In this document: positions 50,291 to 57,961 of the stretch, piece after piece
Position numbering within the stretch: the first letter of the stretch is position 1
How the letters are laid out: every line of letters starts with the position of its first letter
Assembly (NCBI GenBank): GCA_014584395.1
Contig: JACTMY010000018.1
Span: forward strand, 218,342 to 282,341
DNA length: 64,000 nucleotides
Reading direction: 5' to 3'
From: Planctomycetota bacterium
GTDB taxonomy: Bacteria > Planctomycetota > Planctomycetia > Gemmatales > HRBIN36
The notes under the pieces: model-generated
Seen by the model: only the letters and a program-made list of their open reading frames with translations
What the model was told of the DNA's origin: nothing
The model's database searches: none
Made by a program: the position numbers and the translations under genes

Positions 50291-52516
50291 TCACGGAGTG
50301 GAAGGTGCCGGCAACGTGGCCGACGTGCCCGCGGCGGAGGTCGTCAACGGCGCCGTGACCGTCGGCCGGGTTGGGACCGAGGTATCCGAAAACAGCTTCT
50401 GGAACCATTCCATTTTCGTCAGATCGAGCGCGGTGACAAAGAGCATCAAGCAGAGGATAAACGCCAGCCCGGCCAGCGTGATCCAAGTCAGGATGCGCTC
50501 ATTCATGGGCTTGCCGCGAATTTTTTCCATCACGAGCAGCACGGCATGGCCGCCATCGAGCACGGGAATGGGCAAGAAATTCACGATGGCCAGATTAATG
50601 CTGATCATGGCAAGAAAATGCAGCAAATCCTTGAAGCCGCGTTCGGCAAATTGATATGTGGCGCGGGCCATGTCCACCGGTCCGCTGAGCAGTTTGAAGG
50701 AAATTTTCCCGGTGATGAAGCTGTAAAGGTTCATGTAAATGCGGATGACAAACCGCTTGGTGTCTCGAAGCCCCAAACGGACGGCTTCAAGGAAGCCCTC
50801 GGCGACCTTCTCCGACATTTCGTTCTCCAGCTTCAAGCCGCGGCTCGGATAGGGCCATGTGGGATCCGGTTCCGGTTGGATGTTGACGGTCAAGGAGCCT
50901 TGCTGCTCGTCCTTGACCGTGATCTCCAAGCGCGTCAGTTTTAGGTGTTGCATGGCCCAGAAGGCGCGGGGCCAGTGGCTTTGGTCATTGATGGGAAACC
51001 GTTCTGGTTTGAGGAGATCGGGCGAGAAGAAAGCGACTTCCGTGATGACTTGTCCTGGCTTAAGCCCTGTTTTGGCGGCGGGGCCGTCCGGTTGGACGCC
51101 GGTAATGATCGGATCCACGGCGTAATTGAAACCCAGGGCGGGAAACGGCATGGGATGAATCGCCTTGCCCGGCGACGACTCCACCCATGTGCCCCGACCT
51201 TGAATTTCCTTAGGTTCAATGGCCACGGTTAGCGTTGCGCCGCGCCGCTGCACGGTCAGGGCAATGGGTTGATCGCGGTCCGCCAAATCTTGGACGAGGT
51301 CAGGCAGACGCAAGGGATCGAAGTCCTGTTGCCCATTCAGCGCGAGGATCAAGTCGCCCGGCTGCAGCGCCTGGGCCGACGGGGGCATCTTTTGAGGGAT
51401 GGTTTGTGTGATCGGTCCCATCTTGGCGCGTAAGCCGAGGGTCTTGAAATGGTGGGTCCGGACTTTGAATTCGAGAATCTCCTCGCCGCGCTTGACCTGG
51501 TAAATGAGCGGATGGTGCCGCCAGCGAGTTTCGGCGAACATCAAGTCCGGGCCATGCTTGATCGGCGTGAACTGGGGGTGATCCGGGGAGTCGGGCCGGA
51601 CGCCGATAATGCGATCGCCGCCGCGAAACGCAGCTTCGGCGGCGGGCGATCCCTCGTCGGCGGGGCTGGTGTCGGGTTTCTCGCCGCGATAGAGGATCAT
51701 CCCTACGGGAAAGCCAATGCCCAGGGTCGGGCGGAGTTCATTATCCAACTTGCGCGGCACCACGTCGGCCTCGGCGATGTGTCCGTCATGCGTCTTCCAT
51801 TTCAGGCGCACGATGGTTTCGCCCGGCGTGGAGAGCAGCGAGGCGTAAAACAGGTCTTCATAGGAAGGATGCGTGATGTCATCGACTTGAAGCAATTCCG
51901 AACCCGCCCGCACGCCAGCCAGGTCCGCGGGCGAGCCAGGCTCGATATAGCCGAAGAAGGGCGCCGGTTCCGTCTTGCCTATGAGGTAGATGTAAATGAA
52001 GACGAGGAAGCCAAAGAGCAGATTCATGACCACGCCGGCGGAGATGATGAACAGCCGCTGACCCACTGTTTTTTTCATATAGGAGCGCGGCGAATGGGCG
52101 GCGGCATCCTGGTCTTCTTCCTTCTCGCCGGGGTCGGCCTGGCCCAGCATCTTGACGTAGCCGCCGATGGGGAATAGCGCCAGCTTATAAACGGTCTCGC
52201 CCCATTTGAACGCGCAGCCCGGGATGGCTCGGCCGAAGCCGACGCTGAAGGTTTCGACCTTGACGTCGCACCATTTGGCGGCCAGGAAATGCCCCAACTC
52301 GTGGATGAAAATCAAGAAGCCGATGCCAAAGATCACGGCCAGGACGTTGCCCAGCGCCACCAGCGTTTCGCTGAACGATTTGCCCTTGAACAGCCCGAAG
52401 TAGAGGGCCGCGAACAGGCCGATCATGATCCCGGCTTCGATCAACCGGCCAATCAGGCGCGCCGCGCCAGGGGAGCTTTCGTTTTTGTCGAGGGTTTTTA
52501 CTTCAGGTTGGGCCAA
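50291..52516 (-). CDS. rseP: Site-2 protease (RseP-like, M50) with multiple PDZ domains
   Basis: Intramembrane zinc protease releasing membrane-anchored regulators such as anti-sigma factors. About 741 residues, longer than E. coli RseP (about 450) because of several PDZ-like segments: SPADLAGVRAGSELLQV, SPAAEAAFRGGDRIIG, QALQPGDLILALNG and GPAAKTGLKPGQVITE. The active site HELGH is at 72-76 and the second metal motif LDGGHAVLL near 640, each within a TM helix. The start is best read as TTG 52516, with AGGAG eight bases upstream, overlapping the end of dxr by 19 bases. The ECF/anti-sigma pair at 44-45 kb is a possible target. Confidence 0.9.
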   Translation of the reverse strand: MAQPEVKTLDKNESSPGAARLIGRLIEAGIMIGLFAALYFGLFKGKSFSETLVALGNVLAVIFGIGFLIFIHELGHFLAAKWCDVKVETFSVGFGRAIPGCAFKWGETVYKLALFPIGGYVKMLGQADPGEKEEDQDAAAHSPRSYMKKTVGQRLFIISAGVVMNLLFGFLVFIYIYLIGKTEPAPFFGYIEPGSPADLAGVRAGSELLQVDDITHPSYEDLFYASLLSTPGETIVRLKWKTHDGHIAEADVVPRKLDNELRPTLGIGFPVGMILYRGEKPDTSPADEGSPAAEAAFRGGDRIIGVRPDSPDHPQFTPIKHGPDLMFAETRWRHHPLIYQVKRGEEILEFKVRTHHFKTLGLRAKMGPITQTIPQKMPPSAQALQPGDLILALNGQQDFDPLRLPDLVQDLADRDQPIALTVQRRGATLTVAIEPKEIQGRGTWVESSPGKAIHPMPFPALGFNYAVDPIITGVQPDGPAAKTGLKPGQVITEVAFFSPDLLKPERFPINDQSHWPRAFWAMQHLKLTRLEITVKDEQQGSLTVNIQPEPDPTWPYPSRGLKLENEMSEKVAEGFLEAVRLGLRDTKRFVIRIYMNLYSFITGKISFKLLSGPVDMARATYQFAERGFKDLLHFLAMISINLAIVNFLPIPVLDGGHAVLLVMEKIRGKPMNERILTWITLAGLAFILCLMLFVTALDLTKMEWFQKLFSDTSVPTRPTVTAPLTTSAAGTSATLPAPSTP

Positions 52517-53694
52517 CGTTCGGTCTCCTGGCGCGCCCAAGCATCGACGCGAAATAGCGCCTCGAGCGTCGGTTGCGGCTGAAAAGGATGATGCTCCACG
52601 GCGTGTCGAACCGCGGGAACGATGTCGAGGAAGCGGAGCGTACCATTCAAGAAGCGGTGCACGGCCACTTCATTCGCGGCGTTGAGGGCGGCCCCCGAGG
52701 TGCCGCCGCGCCGAGCGACGTCGTAGCCCAAATCCAAGGCGGGAAATGCGTCCCGGTCCGGCTGCTGAAAGTGCCACTTTTCCAAGCGCCGCCAATCCAA
52801 ACGCTGCGTCGGACCGCAAAGACGCTCTGGATAGGTGAGGGCGTATTGAATCGGCAAGCGCATGTCGGGGGGCGACAGTTGCGCGAGCACCGCGCCGTCC
52901 CGAAATTCCACAAAGGAATGGATCACCGACTCGGGATGAATGAGCACCTCGATTTGCTCGGGCGCCAGGCCGAAGAGCCAATGGGCTTCGATGATCTCCA
53001 AGGCCTTGTTCATGAGCGTGGCGGAGTCCACGGTGATCTTGGGGCCCATTTTCCACGTTGGATGCCGCAGGGCCTCCGCCACGGTCGCCTGCTCCAATGC
53101 AGCGCGGGACTTGTTGCGAAACGGTCCGCCGCTGGCCGTGAGCACGATGCGTTCCACCTCGCGCTGCTGCCCGGGATGGAGGATTTGAAAGATCGCGCTG
53201 TGCTCGCTGTCCACGGGAATCAGGTTAGCGCCCTTGTTCCTGGCCAACTCCATGACGATGGGGCCCGCCATGACCAAGGTTTCCTTGTTGGCCAAGGCCA
53301 CCGTCTTGCCCATCTCCAGGGCGGCCAGGCTGCTCCGCAGGCCCGCCGCGCCCACGATCCCCACGAGCACGACGTCCACATCAGCTTCTTGGACCAAGCG
53401 CACCAAATGCTCGGAGCCGTGATACAGCCGGGTGCCATGCGCTGGCAAGGCGTCCTGTTCGGTTAAAGTTCCCTCGCCCAGCACCGCCCAGCGCGGACGG
53501 TATCTTGCGATCTGCTGTTTGAGCCGTTCGCCATTCCGCTGCGCCGACAGACCAACGACCTCCAGCCGATCCGGCAAGTGATCGATCACGTCCAGGCCGC
53601 TGGTGCCGATCGATCCCGTCGAACCGAGCACGGCAACCCGGCGGCGAAGCGCCAGGCTTGGGCGTGCATCAGAACTCAAGATCGGTGCGTGCAT
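52498..53694 (-). CDS. dxr: 1-deoxy-D-xylulose 5-phosphate reductoisomerase
   Basis: Second step of the MEP isoprenoid pathway, converting DXP to MEP with NADPH. The 398-residue protein has the NADPH motif LGSTGSIGTS at about 20-28, ASGGPFRNK and the substrate/metal region VDSATLMNKALEIIEAHWLF, HPESVIHSFVEF and the C-terminal GTSGAALNAANEVAV. All are intact. ATG 53694 is used with AAGGG upstream. It starts 28 bases after serS and overlaps the site-2 protease start, so the genes are one operon. Confidence 0.95.
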   Translation of the reverse strand: MHAPILSSDARPSLALRRRVAVLGSTGSIGTSGLDVIDHLPDRLEVVGLSAQRNGERLKQQIARYRPRWAVLGEGTLTEQDALPAHGTRLYHGSEHLVRLVQEADVDVVLVGIVGAAGLRSSLAALEMGKTVALANKETLVMAGPIVMELARNKGANLIPVDSEHSAIFQILHPGQQREVERIVLTASGGPFRNKSRAALEQATVAEALRHPTWKMGPKITVDSATLMNKALEIIEAHWLFGLAPEQIEVLIHPESVIHSFVEFRDGAVLAQLSPPDMRLPIQYALTYPERLCGPTQRLDWRRLEKWHFQQPDRDAFPALDLGYDVARRGGTSGAALNAANEVAVHRFLNGTLRFLDIVPAVRHAVEHHPFQPQPTLEALFRVDAWARQETERWPNLK

Positions 53695-53722
53695 GGGGAC
53701 CCTTGGCTTGAAGGGCGGGGCG

Positions 53723-55021
53723 TCACTTCGCTGGACCACGTACCGGCACGGGGATGCGGTCCATGCCCATCCAGGGCCGCAAGACCTCCGGAACGATCAC
53801 GCTGCCATCGGCTTGTTGATAATTTTCAAGAATGGCTACCAAGGCCCGGGAGACGGCCACCGCCGTCCCGTTGAGCGTGTAGGCGAAGCGCGTGCCCTTC
53901 ACCCCGGCTTGTTTGTAGCGGATGTTGAGTCGCCGGGCCTGATAGTCGGTGCAATTCGACGTGCTGGTCACTTCGCCAAATTCGCCTTTGTCGCCGCGCC
54001 CTGGCATCCAGGCTTCCAAATCATATTTGCGATAAGCCGGCCCCCCCAGATCGCCGGTGCAGGTGTCGATGACCTGATAGGGCAGGCCCAGTCCTTGGAA
54101 AATGGCTTCTTCGATGGCCAGCAATTGCAGGTGTTCGGCTTCGCCCTGCTCCGGCGTGCAGAAGATGAACATCTCCACCTTGGTGAATTGATGCACGCGG
54201 TACAGCCCCCGGGTGTCTCGACCCGGCGCGCCGGCCTCGGTGCGGAAACAATGCGACAGGCCGACGTAGCGCAGCGGCAATCGGCTGTCTTCCAAGATTT
54301 GATCCCGGTGCATGCCGCCCAAGGTGATCTCCGCCGTGGCGACCAGGCACAAATCCGTGTTTTCCACCGCGTAGATTTGGGTTTCCGGCCCGCGCGGAAT
54401 GAAGCCGATGCCCTCCAAGACCTCCGCCTTGGCCAGATCGGGCGTGATGATCGGCGTGAACCCCGCTTGCACGAGTTTCTGCATGGCGTACTGAATGAGG
54501 GCGATTTCCATCAACGCGGCGGCATTCTTGAGGAAGTAAAATTTCTGCCCCGCGACCGAGGCTCCCGCCTCGAAATCGACCAGGTCCAGCGCCTCCGCAA
54601 TGGCGACGTGGTCCTTGGGCTTGAAAGAGAACGCAGTCGGCTGGCCCCAGGTCTTGATGACCCGATTATTGTCGGCCGTGGTGCCGACGGGCGCGTCGGG
54701 ATGGGAGAGATTGGGGATGTGCATCAAATGCTGCTTGAGACGCTGCTCCAACTCCCTTTGTTGGGCTTCCAGTTGCTGCACCTGCTCGCGCAACTGCCGG
54801 CCTTCCTCAATCAGCGCTTGCCGCTTCGCGGGGTCTTTTTCCTTGCCCGTCAGCTTTTGTTGTTCGTTTTGCTTCTGTTGCAGGGCCTGAACTTCCTTGC
54901 TGAGCCGCTTCCTTTCCTCCACGAGCGGGGGGACTGGCTCCAGGTCGACGCGAACGTTCCGATTTCGGCAATTGTCGCGTACTTGCTCCAAGTGTTCGAC
55001 GATGAACTGTGCATCCAGCAT
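53723..55021 (-). CDS. serS: Serine-tRNA ligase
   Basis: Charges tRNA-Ser. About 432 residues. N-terminal helical-hairpin arm (EERKRLSKEVQALQQKQNEQQKLTGKEK... to about 100) grips the tRNA; the class II core has motif 2 FRTEAGAPGRDTRGLYRVHQFTKVEMF and motif 3 STSNCTDYQARRLNIRY near 365-380. ATG 55021 has GAGG eight bases upstream. A terminator lies just upstream, at the end of gltA, so serS may have its own promoter, but its stop is 28 bases before dxr. Confidence 0.95.
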   Translation of the reverse strand: MLDAQFIVEHLEQVRDNCRNRNVRVDLEPVPPLVEERKRLSKEVQALQQKQNEQQKLTGKEKDPAKRQALIEEGRQLREQVQQLEAQQRELEQRLKQHLMHIPNLSHPDAPVGTTADNNRVIKTWGQPTAFSFKPKDHVAIAEALDLVDFEAGASVAGQKFYFLKNAAALMEIALIQYAMQKLVQAGFTPIITPDLAKAEVLEGIGFIPRGPETQIYAVENTDLCLVATAEITLGGMHRDQILEDSRLPLRYVGLSHCFRTEAGAPGRDTRGLYRVHQFTKVEMFIFCTPEQGEAEHLQLLAIEEAIFQGLGLPYQVIDTCTGDLGGPAYRKYDLEAWMPGRGDKGEFGEVTSTSNCTDYQARRLNIRYKQAGVKGTRFAYTLNGTAVAVSRALVAILENYQQADGSVIVPEVLRPWMGMDRIPVPVRGPAK

Positions 55022-55033
55022 GATCCGCCTCGG

Positions 55034-55063
55034 AAAAAAGAGCCGGAGACCCCTCGTCCCCGG
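55034..55063 (-). terminator. Terminator-like hairpin after gltA
   Basis: On the minus strand, seven pairs CCGGGGA / TCTCCGG (one G-T) with a seven-base loop are followed by CTC and six Ts, 47 bases past the gltA stop and immediately upstream of the serS ribosome site. Confidence 0.5.
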
Positions 55064-55110
55064 TGGCTTGGTCCGTTTCCATGCATTGAACCGGGCCGCT
55101 ATGCTCCGCC

Positions 55111-56256
55111 CTAAGTTCGCTTCTCCATCGGCACGTAGGGCTGATCGCGCTTCCCGATATAAATCTGTTCGGGCCGATAGATGCGATTGTGCTTCAATTG
55201 TTCCATCCAATGAGCCAGCCAACCAGCCGCCCTGGCAATGGCGAAGATCGGCGTGAACAAGTCCGTGGGGATGCCCAGCGCGGTATAGATGATGCCCGAA
55301 TAGAAATCCACATTGGGATAGATGCCCTTTGGACCCAGCAGTTCCACGGCGGCTTTCTCGACCGCCAAAGCGGTATCGTAAATGACGGGCCGGCTCGATT
55401 CGGCGAAGAGGTGCTCCGCGAGTTCCTGCAGGACGGTGGCCCGCGGGTCCTTCACCTTGTAAATCCGATGGCCGAACCCCATGATTTTACGCTTGGAGCT
55501 GATCGCTTTTTCGAGCCAGGCTTTGGCGTTGTCCGGCGAACCCACTTCCTCGAGCATGGCGATGACTTCCTCGTTGGCGCCGCCATGAAGCGGGCCGGTG
55601 AGGGTGCCGATGGCGGCGCTGACGACCGTGTAGGGGTCGGCCAGGGTCGACCCCGTGACCCGGCCGCTGAAGGTCGAGGCGTTCATGGTGTGCTCGGCGT
55701 GCAGGACCAGGCAAGCGTCCATGATCCGCCGCGCCGCGGGGGAAGGCAGCCGCTCGAAAAGCATCCAATAGAAATTGGATGCATAGTCCAGGTCATCGCG
55801 GGGATGGATGGCTTCATCGCCGCGGCGCAGCCGATGATAGGCCGCCACGATCGACGGCATCTTGGCCAGGATGCGGACGACAGAGACCCAATTGTTCTGG
55901 GCGTCGGCCACGTTGCGCGCCGGGTAGAACATGCTCAAGGCTGCCACGGCCGATTGCAAGGCGTCCATCGGGTGGCCCTGCTCGGGCAAGCACTTGATCA
56001 TGTCGATGAGTTTGTATTTCAGTCGCCGATGAACCCGCAGTTCGTTGTCGAAATCGAGCAACTGCTTCTGGGTCGGCAAGTCCCCCTTGAGCAACAGCCA
56101 CGCGGTTTCTTCAAAACAGCTTTCCTTGGCCAATTGTTCGACGGCAATGCCGCGATACTCCAACCTGGCCCGTTTGCCGTCGATGTAGCTGATCGCCGAC
56201 TCCGCCACAGGGACATCTTCCAAGCCAGGTCGAAGGGGGGGGGTATCGTTGCTCAT
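55111..56256 (-). CDS. gltA: Citrate synthase
   Basis: Condenses acetyl-CoA with oxaloacetate, entry to the TCA cycle. A 381-residue enzyme of the short, dimeric type. Catalytic and binding motifs: HAEHTMNASTF at about 190 (first His), GPLHGGANEEV at about 223 (second His), MGFGHRIYKVKDPRA at about 265 (third His and Arg). The related 2-methylcitrate synthase cannot be excluded by motifs alone, but the context gives no propionate genes. ATG 56256 with GAGGA upstream. Starts 75 bases after the heptose-kinase-like gene. Confidence 0.93.
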   Translation of the reverse strand: MSNDTPPLRPGLEDVPVAESAISYIDGKRARLEYRGIAVEQLAKESCFEETAWLLLKGDLPTQKQLLDFDNELRVHRRLKYKLIDMIKCLPEQGHPMDALQSAVAALSMFYPARNVADAQNNWVSVVRILAKMPSIVAAYHRLRRGDEAIHPRDDLDYASNFYWMLFERLPSPAARRIMDACLVLHAEHTMNASTFSGRVTGSTLADPYTVVSAAIGTLTGPLHGGANEEVIAMLEEVGSPDNAKAWLEKAISSKRKIMGFGHRIYKVKDPRATVLQELAEHLFAESSRPVIYDTALAVEKAAVELLGPKGIYPNVDFYSGIIYTALGIPTDLFTPIFAIARAAGWLAHWMEQLKHNRIYRPEQIYIGKRDQPYVPMEKRT

Positions 56257-56331
56257 GCTTTCCTCGCCAAGTCGACAAAATCACGCCACAAACCAACCAC
56301 CTGCCGCGTTCAAACGACAGTGCGTCCGCCG

Positions 56332-57363
56332 TCATGCCATTTTCACTTCCAACGACTCTGAACCTCCGACCAACGGTCCAATGTCGCGCCAAAAAACTCG
56401 GCCGCTGCCCCGCACCCCCGCCACCAGAAAGCGAAAAAGCATGGCGATTTGGCCGATGGTGTCCAGGGGGGTATTGAGTGCCAGGCCAAGGGCCGCCACG
56501 GCCGTGGTGATGTCGCGAACGCCCATCCAGTCATATTGGGGCAGCGGGGGCATGTCCAGATGAATGACTTGCCCCCCCTCGGGCCCGGCGGGAAAAATGT
56601 CCATGCCTTCCTCGAACAGGGTGAGGAAGATGTGCCGCTGATATTCCCGCGCATAGCGGGCCGCCATGCCTTTGACGTCGGCCTTCATTTCGCCCTCGGC
56701 CAGGGCGCGCATTTCCGTCGAATTCAAGACGATGGCGTCCAGGGGATGGCCATGCAGCACGCGCGATCGCGGAATGGCCACCACCCGTGCCGCGTGTTCC
56801 TTCGCCAGGCTCACCAACGGGATCGATTCAGGCCCGATGCAACCCAGCCCATGATCCACCAAGATGACCACGTCGATCTGCTCGGGACAATGGGCTCGAA
56901 ACTCCCCTACCAATTCTTCCCTGGCGCGTGCGGGCAAGGGGCGGTCGTAATCGATGCGCTGCACCAGCTTTACCTGCCCATCCAGGCGGTGGTAAATCCA
57001 ATCCTTCTTAGGAGTCAGCCACCCCTTCTCGGTGATCATATGGCTGATGAATCCTTGCCGGTCGATAAGGTTTTCCAACTGCCGGCCGGGGAGATCGGAG
57101 CCGACGATGCCAAAGACCGTCACTTCCACGCCCAACCGGGACAGCGCCAAAGCGATGTTGGCCGCGCCGCCGATGCTTTCGATGGTCGTCACGTCCCGCA
57201 GCAGTGGAATCTTAAACTCAGGGTGCAGCGGCGTTGGCACGCCTTCAATGGCGTTGTCCAGGATCATGTCGCCGACCACGGCGATGCGGACCCGCCTTTC
57301 GCTCAATTGCCGAACCATCTTCTGAACTGCATCCTGTAGCGCCGGGTTGAGCGTGGCCGTCAT
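56332..57363 (-). CDS. Heptose-kinase-like PfkB protein with altered signatures
   Basis: A 343-residue protein of the PfkB fold that resembles the kinase half of HldE (heptose 7-phosphate kinase): VVGDMILDNAIEGVPTPLHPEFKIPLL at about 28-55 and IESIGGAANIALALSRLG at about 62-79. The usual catalytic stretch DVTGAGD is DWMGVRD near 285, so the glycine-rich anion hole is changed while the Asp is kept, and the family VDPKG-type segment reads AIPRS. The C-terminus also departs from the usual pattern. No adenylyltransferase domain is attached. It may be a diverged enzyme or non-catalytic relative. AGGA seven bases before the ATG. Confidence 0.75.
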   Translation of the reverse strand: MTATLNPALQDAVQKMVRQLSERRVRIAVVGDMILDNAIEGVPTPLHPEFKIPLLRDVTTIESIGGAANIALALSRLGVEVTVFGIVGSDLPGRQLENLIDRQGFISHMITEKGWLTPKKDWIYHRLDGQVKLVQRIDYDRPLPARAREELVGEFRAHCPEQIDVVILVDHGLGCIGPESIPLVSLAKEHAARVVAIPRSRVLHGHPLDAIVLNSTEMRALAEGEMKADVKGMAARYAREYQRHIFLTLFEEGMDIFPAGPEGGQVIHLDMPPLPQYDWMGVRDITTAVAALGLALNTPLDTIGQIAMLFRFLVAGVRGSGRVFWRDIGPLVGGSESLEVKMA

Positions 57364-57726
57364 GAGCGCATCCTAGAACTCGATCCCAATCGATTCGCGC
57401 AGCCCATGCCCCCTTGGCACGGACCTTGGGATAGCTGCTATTATCGCAACTCCCGCCATCCGGGGCAAATGATTGTAGAGCACGATTTCACCCATCGAGG
57501 CAAGTCGGCCTGATCATGGTTTCCATGGCTCCCAAGGCCGAAACCATGTTCACCATGGCCGTATGCGATGATATGAAAAGATCTGAAAAACCCAATCCGC
57601 GCGGGGCGGCCAAGTCGCTGGATGGATGGCGTCTGAGTTTTTGGAATGATCTTTCAGCAATCGTCCAGATAGAAACCAGTTAATTTAGTTACTTACCTAA
57701 CTATCACGATTTGCTTGTTTTTTCAG
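57364..57726. other. Intergenic region with a CATGGTTTC inverted repeat
   Basis: A 363-base gap. It contains the nine-base inverted repeat CATGGTTTC / GAAACCATG at 57515-57548 with a 16-base spacer, and several CCATGG sites. No gene is seen; the promoter of the heptose-kinase-like gene is expected here. Confidence 0.45.
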
Positions 57727-57799
57727 TGCCCCCTGAAGGACTCGAACCTTCAACCCATTGATTAAGAGTCAATTGCTCTGCCAATTGAGCTAAGGGGGC
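57727..57799 (-). tRNA. tRNA-Lys (anticodon CTT)
   Basis: A 73-nt cloverleaf on the minus strand. Acceptor GCCCCCT pairs with AGGGGGC and the discriminator is A. D stem GCTC/GAGC, anticodon stem ATTGA/TCAAT with loop CTCTTAA giving anticodon CTT, variable GGGTT, and T arm GAAGG-TTCGAGT-CCTTC. All stems pair well. CCA is not encoded. Confidence 0.95.
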
Positions 57800-57810
57800 G
57801 TGTCTCCTTA

Positions 57811-57839
57811 TAAATACGTCTCGATTCCCGTTTCGGCAA
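57811..57839 (-). promoter_or_regulatory. Sigma-70-like promoter of the tRNA-Lys gene
   Basis: On the minus strand TTGCCG, then exactly 17 bases, then TATTTA, placed 11 bases before the tRNA 5' end. Spacing and position fit a housekeeping promoter. Confidence 0.5.
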
Positions 57840-57961
57840 CCGGATCGTTTCATCATCGGCCAGCCATTCGGGGCAATCCAATGATTCCATGCCGCGAACC
57901 CAAATGTTCGCGCCGGCTGGATCGCCTTTTCAGGAAAGGACCGGGACGCCAACCGTTAGGT

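Noticed and set aside
53603-55114. A 503-codon plus-strand frame
   Set aside because: Antisense to serS, which has all class II motifs.
56332-56470. Frameshift near the end of the heptose-kinase-like gene
   Set aside because: Translating the other two frames did not restore the usual family C-terminus, so divergence is more likely than a frameshift.
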